Assembly: GCF_019443105.1 (NCBI RefSeq)
Contig: NZ_JAHZIJ010000007.1
Location: 1-64,000 of the forward strand
Direction: 5' to 3'
DNA from: Paenibacillus oenotherae
GTDB lineage: Bacteria > Bacillota > Bacilli > Paenibacillales > Paenibacillaceae
DNA length: 64,000 nucleotides
Program-made: the position numbers and the translations under genes
Shown here: one piece after another, positions 47,049 to 56,300 of the stretch
Layout of the letters: every line of letters begins with the position of its first letter
Position numbering within the stretch: position 1 is the first letter of the stretch
Notes under the pieces: generated by a model
What the model was told of the DNA's origin: nothing
What the model saw: only the letters and a program-made list of their open reading frames with translations
Database searches by the model: none

Positions 47049-47984
47049 TCAAGTATAGAGGCGCCACGTGCTCATGGCCCGATCACGAATGATGGCGCGA
47101 ATGGATTCCGGTTCAATGACTTCCACCGCATCCCCGTAGCTCAGAATCATCCCGTACAACCATTCGTCCTCTGGATAGACAATCTTGACCAGCATCGTGC
47201 CGTCAGCCTCGTACTGTATAATGCCGTCCTGCATGGAATCTTCCACTCTCACTCTGGCTCTTGGCTGGAACCGCAGGGTCAGATGCGCGGCCGGGGTATT
47301 GCGTATCCAATCCGCATAGACTGTACTGGCACGATAGGGTTCGATTCCCTGTTCGAATATCTCTGGCGTAACGGCAATCTCTCTTATCCTCGACAGCCGG
47401 TACAGCTTGGCCTTGCCGCTTGTCCGGCAGAAGGCGTAGAGATACCAGCGGGAGTTCTTATGGATCAGGGAGGCTGGCTCAGCCACAGGATGACTCTCGA
47501 CTCCCTGCGAGTTGGTATATCGGAAGGTAATCACGGATTTGTTCCTGATGGCCTGTCTAAGCAATTCCATCTTTCCCTTCTCCGCCTCATTGCCGCTCCA
47601 TGGAGAAAGGTCAATCATCCATTGCTCCAGGATGCTGTCGGAATAATGAAGGTCATTCTTTTTCAGCAGGGCGCGTATCTTCTCCAATATACCAATCATA
47701 TCCTGCTCATTCGTAAAGCTTTGCAAGCCTCTTAGTCCCGTCATTACAGCAATCAGCTCATCCTTGGTCAGCACCTGATGGCTAAGGCGGTAGCCCTCCA
47801 TAATTTCGAACCCGCCATGCAGTCCGGGGTAGGCCACGATTGGAATACCGGCCCTATCGATGGCTTCCATATCCCGTTGAATCGTCCGATTCGAGACCTC
47901 GAACTTGCGGGCCAGAAGAGAGGCGGTTGTCCTTCCGTTATTCAACACATAAATGACAATCGCGAGCAAACGCTCGATTTTCAT
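47049..47984 (-). CDS. WYL-domain transcriptional regulator (YafY/DeoR-like)
   Basis: 311 residues. The N-terminal HTH (KIERLLAIVIYVLNNGRTTAS..KFEVSNRTIQRDMEAI) is followed by the WYL domain (ITFRYTNSQG; HKNSRWYLYAFCRTSGKAKLYRLSRI) and a C-terminal WCX extension. ATG 47984 follows AGGTGA. Related proteins sense ligands or nucleic acids through the WYL domain. It diverges from a GNAT gene that may be its target. Confidence 0.9.
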   Translation of the reverse strand: MKIERLLAIVIYVLNNGRTTASLLARKFEVSNRTIQRDMEAIDRAGIPIVAYPGLHGGFEIMEGYRLSHQVLTKDELIAVMTGLRGLQSFTNEQDMIGILEKIRALLKKNDLHYSDSILEQWMIDLSPWSGNEAEKGKMELLRQAIRNKSVITFRYTNSQGVESHPVAEPASLIHKNSRWYLYAFCRTSGKAKLYRLSRIREIAVTPEIFEQGIEPYRASTVYADWIRNTPAAHLTLRFQPRARVRVEDSMQDGIIQYEADGTMLVKIVYPEDEWLYGMILSYGDAVEVIEPESIRAIIRDRAMSTWRLYT

Positions 47985-48078
47985 ATCCATCACCTAGTCA
48001 TACTATACAATCCCCGCAACATTCATGATAGAGCCGGATGCCACATTAATCTAAAGAAATGAAGTGGAGGTTGCCATT

Positions 48079-48618
48079 ATGTTAAGTCATGTCATTAATG
48101 AGGATGTTTCGTTGAAGCTGCTGGAAGTCAGGCATGCGGAGGAGTTGTTCCGATTGACGGATCAGAATAGAGAGCACTTGAGGGAATGGCTGCCTTGGGT
48201 TGACAGCACAATGTCCTCAACACAAACGGAGGATTTTATAAGAAGCTCGTTAAAGGCGTACTCGGACAATAATGGCCTTCAGCTTGGCATTGTCTATCGG
48301 GGCAGCTTGGCAGGGTGTATAGGACTGCACTTCATAGACTGGGCTAATAGAAGAACGTCCATTGGCTACTGGCTGGCGGCAAATTATCAAGGGCTCGGCA
48401 TCATGACAACGGCTTGCAAGGCATTAACCGATTATGTCTTTCATGACTTGTCGCTGAATCGGGTAGAGATTCGAGCCGCAGTCCGCAACGCCAAAAGCAG
48501 GGCCATTCCGGAGAGAATGAAGTTCCTGAATGAAGGAACCGTCAGACAAGCGGAATGGCTCTATGATCATTACGTCGATCACATCATCTATGGCATGTTG
48601 AAAGAGGACTGGGCGTAG
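48079..48618 (+). CDS. RimJ/RimL-type GNAT acetyltransferase
   Basis: 179 residues. LKLLEVRHAEELFRLTDQNREHLREWLPW is the typical RimL/YdaF start; IGYWLAANYQGLGIMTTACKAL contains the acetyl-CoA loop (Q/RxxGxG/A). It should acetylate a protein N-terminus or small amine. ATG 48079 lies 8 nt after GTGGAGG; TTG/ATG upstream at 48064 is less likely. Confidence 0.88.
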   Translation: MLSHVINEDVSLKLLEVRHAEELFRLTDQNREHLREWLPWVDSTMSSTQTEDFIRSSLKAYSDNNGLQLGIVYRGSLAGCIGLHFIDWANRRTSIGYWLAANYQGLGIMTTACKALTDYVFHDLSLNRVEIRAAVRNAKSRAIPERMKFLNEGTVRQAEWLYDHYVDHIIYGMLKEDWA

Positions 48619-48647
48619 CACGTCCTTCCTTCTTTCAGCCTTGTGCG

Positions 48648-49064
48648 TTACTGCTGTGTGTCTCTCGAATAGACGGCGAAGCCGCTTCTCTTCTCCCAGC
48701 CTATCCCGCTCCAGAACTTGCCGCCGTCGATATTATCATCAAGCACGAACAAGTGGCATTTGTCGATCCCGGCATCCCTCAACCTCTCCAAGCTCGTACT
48801 TACAAGCCGTTTGCCAATGCTGCGTCCTCTGAAATCTGGTTTGACGGCAACATGATGGATAAAACCCCTTCTGCCATCATGTCCGCAGAGACAGGTCCCT
48901 GCTATAATCCCGTCAACCTCGTACACATAGCTCATTCCTTTGTTCCGATCCAAATACATGGCAATATTCGCTCTCGAATCCGCCGAGCTTAACACCAGGC
49001 CCTCAATCTCGTTCCATAACGCGAATACACCCTCATAATCCTCAATGATCATCTCTCTAATCAC
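48648..49064 (-). CDS. GNAT acetyltransferase
   Basis: 138 residues. FIHHVAVKPDFRGRSIGKRLVSTSLERLRDAG contains the V-x-P-x-x-R-G-x-x-[IV]-G acetyl-CoA site. The N-terminus MIREMIIEDYEGVFALWNEIEG is typical of small GNATs. Substrate unknown. Convergent with the preceding GNAT gene. Confidence 0.88.
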   Translation of the reverse strand: MIREMIIEDYEGVFALWNEIEGLVLSSADSRANIAMYLDRNKGMSYVYEVDGIIAGTCLCGHDGRRGFIHHVAVKPDFRGRSIGKRLVSTSLERLRDAGIDKCHLFVLDDNIDGGKFWSGIGWEKRSGFAVYSRDTQQ

Positions 49065-49132
49065 GCGCTAATAACACTCCCTTATGCCAGCTTGTCCTAA
49101 TGATGTTCCGTTCAGTGTCATTCAATAACGGT

Positions 49133-50062
49133 TCATTTCTTCGGTGAATAAAACATCATATAATTTTTGAACTGTCCATCCCAATATTCGCCGTTGTGGT
49201 CCCCATTCTCAGAATGGAATTGTACGGATGCACCGTGGTTGTTGAGTATGGTATATAGATATTCGCTTGCTTCAAAGACGAAATCCTGCTTGCCACTGTC
49301 AATATAGATCTGCAACCCCTTCAAATCGGCCCCTGCTGCAAGCGAAACCGGCTCGTTCTGCGCTTTCGCCTCAGGTGTCGGATACAACCATTTCTGAACA
49401 ATGGGGTCGAGCTTGTCGCTCTGCAGAAAAGCCGGGCTATGGGCGCCCACCCTGCTGAATAAATCCGGATACTTGAATGACAAATGAAGGGCCGAGAACC
49501 CGCCCATTGAAATCCCCCCAATGACGCGGCCCTCGCGATTATTCTCCACACTGAAATTCTCTTCTACATAGCCGATGACATCCTTAATCAGATAATCCTC
49601 GTACATCCCTTCATAAAGGGCCTCCTTCGGATGAGCGCTGGGGAAAAAGTTAGCTTTGGGGGCCGTATTCATGGCGAGACTATTATTATAATTGGGAGCG
49701 ATGATCACCAGCGGTTCAATCTCTCCCTGCTCAATCCATTCGTCCAGCATCACAAGACGGTGTGCTGCCAGCTCGACATCCGGATTGCTGGTATACCCGT
49801 GCAGGAAGTAGAGAACCCTGTATTTCTTGTCATCGGAATACCCCTTCGGCAAATACACATTCATATTCATCTCTTTGTCCAGTGCATCACTGTGAAAGGT
49901 CAGCTTGCGTAGCTCGGATTGAGATAAGGGAGCAGAGCCGCTGCTATTACCCGCTATTGCGCATGCTGTGAGAGTGGTGAGAATCATGAGCAGAATGAGC
50001 AGCATCGCAACAATACTGCGTACAGTTCCCCGTGCATGAATAGAGCAAGTTGGTTTAATCAT
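49133..50062 (-). CDS. Esterase D-type lipoprotein
   Basis: 309 residues from ATG 50062. Lipobox LTAC (Cys34) follows a long hydrophobic signal. The esterase domain resembles enterochelin esterase and feruloyl esterase folds: MNVYLPKGYSDDKKYRVLYFLHGY, nucleophile GGISMGG with Ser185, and catalytic His in NGDHNGEYW near the C-terminus. It should hydrolyse an ester at the cell surface. The frame extends to 50401 through a repeat composite, but that part lacks a ribosome binding site and is not protein-like. Confidence 0.88.
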   Translation of the reverse strand: MIKPTCSIHARGTVRSIVAMLLILLMILTTLTACAIAGNSSGSAPLSQSELRKLTFHSDALDKEMNMNVYLPKGYSDDKKYRVLYFLHGYTSNPDVELAAHRLVMLDEWIEQGEIEPLVIIAPNYNNSLAMNTAPKANFFPSAHPKEALYEGMYEDYLIKDVIGYVEENFSVENNREGRVIGGISMGGFSALHLSFKYPDLFSRVGAHSPAFLQSDKLDPIVQKWLYPTPEAKAQNEPVSLAAGADLKGLQIYIDSGKQDFVFEASEYLYTILNNHGASVQFHSENGDHNGEYWDGQFKNYMMFYSPKK

Positions 50063-50211
50063 GGCAATTACCCCATTTATATATTTGTTTCTAGTATAAG
50101 ATGTAACATTATTCCTTACAGTGGATTTCATTGACAGGTGTAGGAGATCATATTGTCGCATTGTCCTCATTGACCGTGAAGCAGCCCGTATGCCTATGCG
50201 TAAAAGGTATA

Positions 50212-50320
50212 CAACGCGGGACTCTCCGAAAAGTCCAATATCCAATGAGTCAGTCTCAAATGATGTGAAGGGATGCCTCCAAACCACTAAAAAGCTAAAA
50301 AGTGGGGCCGGAAGCATCTT
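50212..50320 (+). repeat. Family-C repeat, copy 2
   Basis: Reverse-complement match to 27005-27110, with the shared blocks CCAATATCCAATGA-like, AAATGATGTGAAGGG and GTGGGGC.GGAAGCATC. It is 60 bp from element A5. Confidence 0.75.
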
Positions 50321-50359
50321 TTCTTTGTATGGGGGGGGGTGCCCCCTTCTCCAAATGGT

Positions 50360-50570
50360 TTGAAGGCAGCTTGACGGAGTAAGAAACCTGCGAAAGTGCA
50401 TGAATTTCGGTTACAAAACGCCATAATGGTAATATTCCTGCGATCATGCATGAATGTGAGAAGAAATCGGCCGTTAAGGGGAAAAGAAGGTGAAATACCT
50501 GCACGCTGGCAGGCATTTCACCTTCATGGGGTCAGAATCGAGAAAAAACCTGCAGTTTCGCATGTTTTGC
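50360..50570 (+). repeat. Four-dyad element, copy A5
   Basis: Dyads begin at 50387, 50437, 50498 and 50549, with spacing 50, 61 and 51. Centre AAATCGGCCGTTAAGGGG. Nearly identical to A4 over 190 bp. Confidence 0.9.
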
Positions 50571-50782
50571 CTATCTCGCATCTCGCATGTCTCGGCGTTT
50601 GAATGATGGATCGTCCTCTGGTGAGGAGTACGTGGGCAGTCCCATGATCACAGGCGTTCTACATCGTACAGCCTCTAAAAGTGGGGGCTGAGATTTCCAA
50701 AAAAGGACTTTCTGGACAGCCCAGTTTGCTGTTAAAGAATACGTCGCACAGATGCGATACGTTGACGCCAGTCAGCCACGTG

Positions 50783-51349
50783 CTACGCTTCACTAATAAC
50801 GGTGATCCGCTCCATCGCCGGAATGCGGGGCTGTGCGTTCGGAATTTGTGCCGGGTAGCCGACGTGCAGATTGCCCAGCACCTTTTCGCCCGGCTTGATG
50901 CCCATGGCATCGCGGAATACGGCCTCCAGCAGCCAGGGGTACGTCTCCCATACAAGACCGATGCCCCTCTCCCACGCCAGCAGGCTGAAATTATGAATGA
51001 TACAGCTGGTTGAGGCATAGTCCTCCTCGCGAATGATCAGGTTGGTGTTCTCCTGCATAATGACAGTGATGATCATCGGAATCGCCATAATTTTATCGTA
51101 AAATTTCTGCCCCGTCTCCTTGCGCTTCGACTGATCCGGCTCGCGGATCTCCTTCATGTAACGAACGGCCTCCGCCATTCGGCGCTTGCCTTCTCCGTGA
51201 CTGATGATGAACCGCCAAGGCTGCGTCATATGATAATTAGGCACCCAGATGGCCGTATCCAGAAGCTCCGTGGCCAGCTCGACCGGCACCTCCTTCTGCT
51301 GAAATCGGTGCACCGACCGCCGTTCTCTCAACAATTGCGATAATTCCAT
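50783..51349 (-). CDS. Nitroreductase-family FMN protein
   Basis: 188 residues. RERRSVHRFQQKEVP is the FMN-phosphate-binding N-terminus; WVPNYHMTQPWRFII and the C-terminal GIKPGEKVLGNLHVGYPAQIP are nitroreductase landmarks. It starts 1 nt past the stop of the double esterase, so it belongs to the siderophore operon. A role in reducing or releasing siderophore iron is possible but inferred only from position. Confidence 0.88.
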   Translation of the reverse strand: MELSQLLRERRSVHRFQQKEVPVELATELLDTAIWVPNYHMTQPWRFIISHGEGKRRMAEAVRYMKEIREPDQSKRKETGQKFYDKIMAIPMIITVIMQENTNLIIREEDYASTSCIIHNFSLLAWERGIGLVWETYPWLLEAVFRDAMGIKPGEKVLGNLHVGYPAQIPNAQPRIPAMERITVISEA

Positions 51350-51350
51350 C

Positions 51351-53102
51351 CTATCTTCCCTCCTGCTGTGCGATAAATCTCAACATGCGGCTGATCAGCG
51401 GCGGTATAACCGACACATGCCCCTCATCCTCGAACAGACGGTAACCGAGCCGCAGGCCGTAGGCTTGATAAGGCAGCAGCTGACGGTACAAGAGTCTCGC
51501 ATCCTCAATCATGGCGGGCTTCTCCTCAGAGCCAATGCCGATGAAGAGAGCGGGTTCGCCCCCGCCCTGCTTCAACCGTGTCTCGAGCCCCGGCAGCTGC
51601 TCCAGCAGACGGCGATTGCTCCACCAGACCGACGGGCTGCCCGCTATATAAGTTTGAAACGCCTCAGGCCTCTTGAATAATACGTTCAGGGCGAACAATC
51701 CCCCCAGGGAATGGCCAAACAGCGATTGCCGCCTGCGATCGATCGGATAATGGCGTTCAATAACAGGCTTGAGCTCCTCTTCTATAAAAGCAAGAAAGGC
51801 CTCCGCCCCGCCAGTCTCGGGCCATTCCGAGCCATCCGGACGCAGGGGCAGACTTGAGGGATCTGTCGGCTCCGTAAAATCATAGAACCGCCGATCCGTC
51901 ACAATCGGCGCATTGGAATCATAACCGATGCCGACGATCATGCTCGGACGGAAGCCATGCGGCGGGCGGGATTGAAGCCGCATCGCTTCCGTCAGCGAGC
52001 CGAATGTGGCATTCCCATCCAGTGTGTAGATGACGGGATATCCTCCCTCCGGCGCGAGTCCATCCGGTACATAGATCATGATCCGATATGTGCGGCGGCC
52101 CGTACCGCCAGCATGCATGATCCACTGCCGCGTTCCGGTAATGGTGAAATCCACCACCTCCACCGGTGCCGTCGGCTTCGTCTGCTCCATCGGCTCTTTC
52201 ACCTTCACCGATTCCATCGACTCTATCGATTCCACCGGTTTCATCTGCTTCATCGACTCCGTCGGTACCAGCGGCTTCATCGGCTCTTCCGTCTGCTCCA
52301 TCCCGCCGATCCCGGCGAGCCTGCCCGCTGCAGCTTCCTGCTCCACCGCAGGCACCGAGGCATCCCCCTCGTCCCGGAACAGCCAGATCAGAGCCTCCGT
52401 GAACCTTAGTGCCATGAAGTGCGCATCATGCGTGCCCCCATCCTCTATAGCCAGGTGCAGCCGCTCGAAGGGAATGCCCTTCTCCAGCCACATGGCATGG
52501 GCCTCCAGCGTATTGCCGACCATGTCCTTCTGGAGCGTCCCTTTATAGATGCCCTCACAGCTGCCCACCGACATAAAGATGCGGATAGGGTCAGCAAGCG
52601 GTGGCTCCTCCCGGATGAAGTCCATGGCGCCCTCGTACCAGAAGGATGTGGAGAGCAAGCCCAGCTTGCCGAACGTCTCCGGCCGCCAGTAGCCCGCGAA
52701 CATCGATATCAGACCGCCGAACGAGCCACCGATAAATGCGGTATAAGCGGCTTCCGGCTTTGTGCGGTATTGGCCGTCTATGAACGGCTTCAGCACATCC
52801 GCCACCTCGTCCACATAGGCGCGGCCGCCGCCGCCAAAGGCCGGATAACTCTCCAGCAGCGCCTTCGCAGGCCATGGCGTATACTCCTCATTCCGGTTAT
52901 GCGGCTCTACTCCGATAAGGATAAGCTCCTTCAACTTCCGCTGCCTGTACAGATGCTCCAGCTGATTCAGGCAATCATCGAATAACTGGCCGCCATCCTG
53001 AACATACGCGACAGGATAATGCTCCCCGGAATTCTCATAGGAAGGCGGCAAATATATGGTGATGTTTCTTCCTGCGATGCTCATTCGTTGATAGTAGTTC
53101 AT
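51351..53102 (-). CDS. Two-domain siderophore-type esterase (fusion)
   Basis: 583 residues, about twice the size of BesA/IroE-type ferric-siderophore hydrolases. Domain 1 (about 1-245) has nucleophile GGSFGG (Ser127) and His in GGTHDAHF. Domain 2 (about 318-583) has GHSLGG (Ser465) and His in DEGHVSV (His562). They are joined by a 65-residue linker (about 250-315) of repeated Glu-Ser-Met, Lys and Pro phrases. No signal peptide, so it acts in the cytoplasm, probably opening trilactone siderophores after uptake. ATG 53102 follows GAGGGGAG. It lies downstream of the permeases. Confidence 0.85.
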   Translation of the reverse strand: MNYYQRMSIAGRNITIYLPPSYENSGEHYPVAYVQDGGQLFDDCLNQLEHLYRQRKLKELILIGVEPHNRNEEYTPWPAKALLESYPAFGGGGRAYVDEVADVLKPFIDGQYRTKPEAAYTAFIGGSFGGLISMFAGYWRPETFGKLGLLSTSFWYEGAMDFIREEPPLADPIRIFMSVGSCEGIYKGTLQKDMVGNTLEAHAMWLEKGIPFERLHLAIEDGGTHDAHFMALRFTEALIWLFRDEGDASVPAVEQEAAAGRLAGIGGMEQTEEPMKPLVPTESMKQMKPVESIESMESVKVKEPMEQTKPTAPVEVVDFTITGTRQWIMHAGGTGRRTYRIMIYVPDGLAPEGGYPVIYTLDGNATFGSLTEAMRLQSRPPHGFRPSMIVGIGYDSNAPIVTDRRFYDFTEPTDPSSLPLRPDGSEWPETGGAEAFLAFIEEELKPVIERHYPIDRRRQSLFGHSLGGLFALNVLFKRPEAFQTYIAGSPSVWWSNRRLLEQLPGLETRLKQGGGEPALFIGIGSEEKPAMIEDARLLYRQLLPYQAYGLRLGYRLFEDEGHVSVIPPLISRMLRFIAQQEGR

Positions 53103-53133
53103 AAGCTCCCCTCTCGTTCCACACATGGCCCCA

Positions 53134-54156
53134 TTAACTCTTCGAGCGTATTAGAAGATAGACAAAGTACGGCACCCCGATAATGGAGATGACAATACCG
53201 ACCGCAAGCTGCGCAGGCGCAAACACGGTTTTGCCGATAAAATCAGCCGTTACAACCATCGCTGCTCCGGTCAGCCCGCTGACAGGAATGAGTCGCTTAT
53301 GCTGAATACCGACCAGTCTCCGTGCAATGTGCGGCGCGATCAGCCCAACAAAGCCGATGCTGCCGGATACGGCAACGCTGGCGCTGACAAGCCCGATGCT
53401 GCCCAGCAGCAGTATATTCTTCTCACGCTCTACAGCAACGCCAAGGCTACTGACGCTGGCGTCATCCAGCTGGAAGAGATCGAGAATATGCGACCTCAGC
53501 CAGATGACGGGCACGAGCACGATCAGCCAAGGCAGCATCGTAACGACAAATTTCCAGTTCGCGCTATAGATGCTTCCGGCCAGCCATACCACTGCCATCT
53601 CAAAATCACTGGGGTTCATTTTGAGCGATACGTACATCGTAATTGCCCCGAAGCCCGAGGCAACCGCAATCCCGACCAGAATGAGCCGCTGCGGATCCAG
53701 TCTCCCCTGACTTCGGGCGAACAGATAGATTGTAGCTGTAGCCGCCAACCCCCCGACCAATCCGAACATCGGCATCGTCATAACCGCCAGCCAGCCTGTC
53801 GTGTTCAGCTGCCCCTGGAACAGCAGCATGAACAGCACGACAGCCATTCCGGCGCCTGCATTAATGCCAAGGATGCCGGGATCGGCCAGCCCGTTGCGTG
53901 TAATCCCTTGAATGACGCTGCCCGCAACGCCCAGCGCAATGCCGATTAGTCCGCCCAGCACGATACGCGGCAGCCGGAACTCGAACACGACCAGATCATG
54001 CTCAGGGACGGGGTTGAGGCGCAGCAGCGTTTTCACCACTTCCAGCACCGACATGTCGAAGGTACCGTTCGTTAAGCTGAGATAAACGGCCGCCGCAATA
54101 ACCGCAAGTGTGGACAATACGACGATCCAGAAGCGTGCTCCCGATGATTTATGCAT
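53134..54156 (-). CDS. FecCD-type siderophore ABC permease (FhuG-like)
   Basis: 340 residues with about nine to ten membrane helices. VFEFRLPRIVLGGLIGIALGVAGSVIQGITRNGLADPGILGINAGAGM and GSIGFVGLIAPHIARRLVG, in which the last part contacts the ATPase, are diagnostic of the family. It overlaps the upstream permease by 8 nt. The ATPase is not in the window. Confidence 0.93.
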   Translation of the reverse strand: MHKSSGARFWIVVLSTLAVIAAAVYLSLTNGTFDMSVLEVVKTLLRLNPVPEHDLVVFEFRLPRIVLGGLIGIALGVAGSVIQGITRNGLADPGILGINAGAGMAVVLFMLLFQGQLNTTGWLAVMTMPMFGLVGGLAATATIYLFARSQGRLDPQRLILVGIAVASGFGAITMYVSLKMNPSDFEMAVVWLAGSIYSANWKFVVTMLPWLIVLVPVIWLRSHILDLFQLDDASVSSLGVAVEREKNILLLGSIGLVSASVAVSGSIGFVGLIAPHIARRLVGIQHKRLIPVSGLTGAAMVVTADFIGKTVFAPAQLAVGIVISIIGVPYFVYLLIRSKS

Positions 54157-55165
54157 GCTTGCCGCCGCCCTTCGTCTTGATCAGGTAAAGGAAGAACGGC
54201 ACGCCGAACAGCGCCGTGACAACTCCAATCGGCGTCTCGAACGGGTAATTGACGAATCGGGAGATGATGTCGCACAGCGCCAGAAACAACCCGCCCAGCA
54301 CGCCCGATACAGGAATAATCCAGCGGTAATCGACACCGGACAAGAATCTTGCGATATGCGGGACAATAAGTCCCACGAAGGCGATCTTGCCCGCCAGTGC
54401 AACTGCGACACCGGTCAGGATGACAACCGCCAGAATCACCAGGCCTTTCACAAGCCGGGTACGAAGGCCAAGGTTGGCCGAGATCTCTTCTCCCAGCGAC
54501 AATACGGTGATCGACTTGGAGACGCCAATCGCCAGCGCAAGTCCCACAATAGCGAATGGAATAGACAGCTTGATCAGCTCGGGGTCCATCTGGTGAAGAC
54601 GCGCATTATACCAGAAGCTGAGCCCCTGCGAGATCTGATAATAGGTCGCAACGGCATCCGCTACACCACTGAGGAAAGTTCCGATAATCGTGCCGAGAAT
54701 GGCAAGCCGTACGGGCGACAGTCCGTTCGGTATGAGCCACGCAATCCCGAAGACCAGACCCGCGCCGAGTGCCGAGCCCAGCATGGAGAAGGTGATCAAT
54801 CCTGCGGAATGCGTCTGTGGCAGAAACACCATGCACATCGTGACCAGGAATACTGAGCCGTCCGATACACCCATAATGGAGGGAGACGCCAAATAATTTC
54901 TGGTCATCCCCTGCATAACAGCACCGGATACGGCAAGAAAAGCACCGATAAGCATAGCCCCGATGACTCTCGGCAAGCGGGATGCCCGAATAATCTGGTG
55001 ATCCACGTTATCCGCGTCGAAGCGGATAATGGACTCCCAGATTTCGCTTGCCGTGATGCTTTTGGCCCCATATAAGACAGATAGAATGATAATCAGCAAT
55101 GCCGCTGCCGGCGCTATCAGAAGAATGAGCGCCGGCAGCCGGAAGTTGTATTTCATTAGGAACAC
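54149..55165 (-). CDS. FecCD-type siderophore ABC permease (FhuB-like)
   Basis: 338 residues. RASRLPRVIGAMLIGAFLAVSGAVMQGMTRNYLASPSIMGVSDG and GKIAFVGLIVPHIARFLSG are the family motifs. It forms a heterodimer with the next product. It starts 13 nt after the binding lipoprotein's stop. Confidence 0.93.
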   Translation of the reverse strand: MFLMKYNFRLPALILLIAPAAALLIIILSVLYGAKSITASEIWESIIRFDADNVDHQIIRASRLPRVIGAMLIGAFLAVSGAVMQGMTRNYLASPSIMGVSDGSVFLVTMCMVFLPQTHSAGLITFSMLGSALGAGLVFGIAWLIPNGLSPVRLAILGTIIGTFLSGVADAVATYYQISQGLSFWYNARLHQMDPELIKLSIPFAIVGLALAIGVSKSITVLSLGEEISANLGLRTRLVKGLVILAVVILTGVAVALAGKIAFVGLIVPHIARFLSGVDYRWIIPVSGVLGGLFLALCDIISRFVNYPFETPIGVVTALFGVPFFLYLIKTKGGGKHA

Positions 55166-55178
55166 GCCTTATTTATTT

Positions 55179-56192
55179 CTATTTGGACAGACTGCTTACC
55201 GCGGCCTTCAGAAATTCTATCTTGCTGTACGCCGTACCGCCCTGCGCCAAAGGATCGACGACATTGACGAATGCCGCATCGTTCTTGAATGCCTTGATGC
55301 TCTTCATAATGGGATTGTTCTTGAGATCCTCCAGCGCCCCCGGTGTATCCTTGTTCTCATCAGGCGAGAATTGGATGAACAGGTAATCCGGATTCATCTC
55401 CGCGAACTTCTCAATCGATATCGCTTCCTGCGCTTTCGCTGCCTTAACCTCTTCCGGTACGCTAATGCCCAGATCGCCATACAGCACCGGATTGAAGAAT
55501 ACCTTCTCTGGATAGAGATAAATATCGCCTTGACGGATCCGGGCCGCTATAACCTTCTTATCCTTCATTTTATCGCCCAGCTCTGCTCTCGCCGTCTCCA
55601 GATCCGACTTGTACTTCGCGATTGCCTCAGCAGCCTGCTCCTGCTTGCCGCTCAGCTCGCCCAGCAGCGCGAGGTTGGCCTCCCAGTTCGTTGCAATATG
55701 GGAGTATGGAATTGTGGGAGCGATCTTCTGCAATTGCTCGATGACTTCCGCAGGGAACTTCGTGGACGCCAGAATGACATCCGGCTTCAGCGACAGAATC
55801 GTCTCGAAGTTCGGCTCCGCCTTCTCGCCGACTGATGTTGCTTCGCCTGTCACCGCCTGGAACATCGGCGGGAAGACGCCCGAGAACGTAATCGCGCCGA
55901 CCGGCTTCACATCCAGCACGATGGAATCCTCCATCGCCTCAACGGCGCCTGTAATAACGATCCGCTCTGTGCTGGCTGGCAGCTCATACTCCTGATCCAG
56001 ATAAGTAATGCGTTTCGCTGCTTGTGCCGATGTGTCGGCCTTCTCCTCTGACGGCTTTTGGTTCGCCGCTCCTGCATTCTCTGCCTTATTATTCGACGAC
56101 GCCGGCGCAGGCTCGTTATTGCCGCCTCCACAAGCTGCCAATACCATGGCTAACACTACAATGAGACCCAAACTTAATGCTGACTTCTTCAT
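55179..56192 (-). CDS. Iron-siderophore-binding lipoprotein
   Basis: 337 residues. Lipobox MVLAAC (Cys21), polar tether to about 60, then a FecB/FhuD-type domain: ERIVITGAVEAMEDSIVLDVKPVGAI; LKPDVILASTKFPAEVIEQLQKIAPTIPY; KYKSDLETARAEL. First transport gene of the operon, 109 bp after the AraC-type regulator, with a Fur-box-like site between. ATG 56192 is preceded by AAGGGGG at a long spacing. Confidence 0.93.
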   Translation of the reverse strand: MKKSALSLGLIVVLAMVLAACGGGNNEPAPASSNNKAENAGAANQKPSEEKADTSAQAAKRITYLDQEYELPASTERIVITGAVEAMEDSIVLDVKPVGAITFSGVFPPMFQAVTGEATSVGEKAEPNFETILSLKPDVILASTKFPAEVIEQLQKIAPTIPYSHIATNWEANLALLGELSGKQEQAAEAIAKYKSDLETARAELGDKMKDKKVIAARIRQGDIYLYPEKVFFNPVLYGDLGISVPEEVKAAKAQEAISIEKFAEMNPDYLFIQFSPDENKDTPGALEDLKNNPIMKSIKAFKNDAAFVNVVDPLAQGGTAYSKIEFLKAAVSSLSK

Positions 56193-56232
56193 AATGACAA
56201 TAAATCCCCCTTCTATGGCTGTCACTCTAATT

Positions 56233-56251
56233 GAGAATGACTATCATTCTT
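56233..56251. promoter_or_regulatory. Fur box of the siderophore operon
   Basis: GAGAATGACTATCATTCTT matches the 19-bp Fur consensus GATAATGATAATCATTATC at 14 positions and is palindromic (AGAATGA/TCATTCT). It lies 41 bp upstream of the binding-lipoprotein start. Confidence 0.85.
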
Positions 56252-56300
56252 GATGATAGACGATACATCCCCTTCCGACCATGGACAAAATCCAGAAAAG

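Larger units (their letters stand above)
50212..50735. mobile_element. Composite repeat with TIR-like ends (family C + A5)
   Basis: The left end GGGACTCTCCGAAAAGTCC and the reverse complement of the right end (CTGGGCTGTCCAGAAAGTCC) match closely. In between are the family-C segment (50212-50320), element A5 and the segment GGGCTGAGATTTCC..AAAAGGAC. No coding capacity. This is the same set of parts as the composite at 26.3-27.1 kb, in inverted order. Confidence 0.55.

Noticed and set aside
50063-50401. N-terminal extension of the esterase lipoprotein
   Set aside because: The frame passes through repeat family C, has no ribosome binding site, and would bury the lipoprotein signal.
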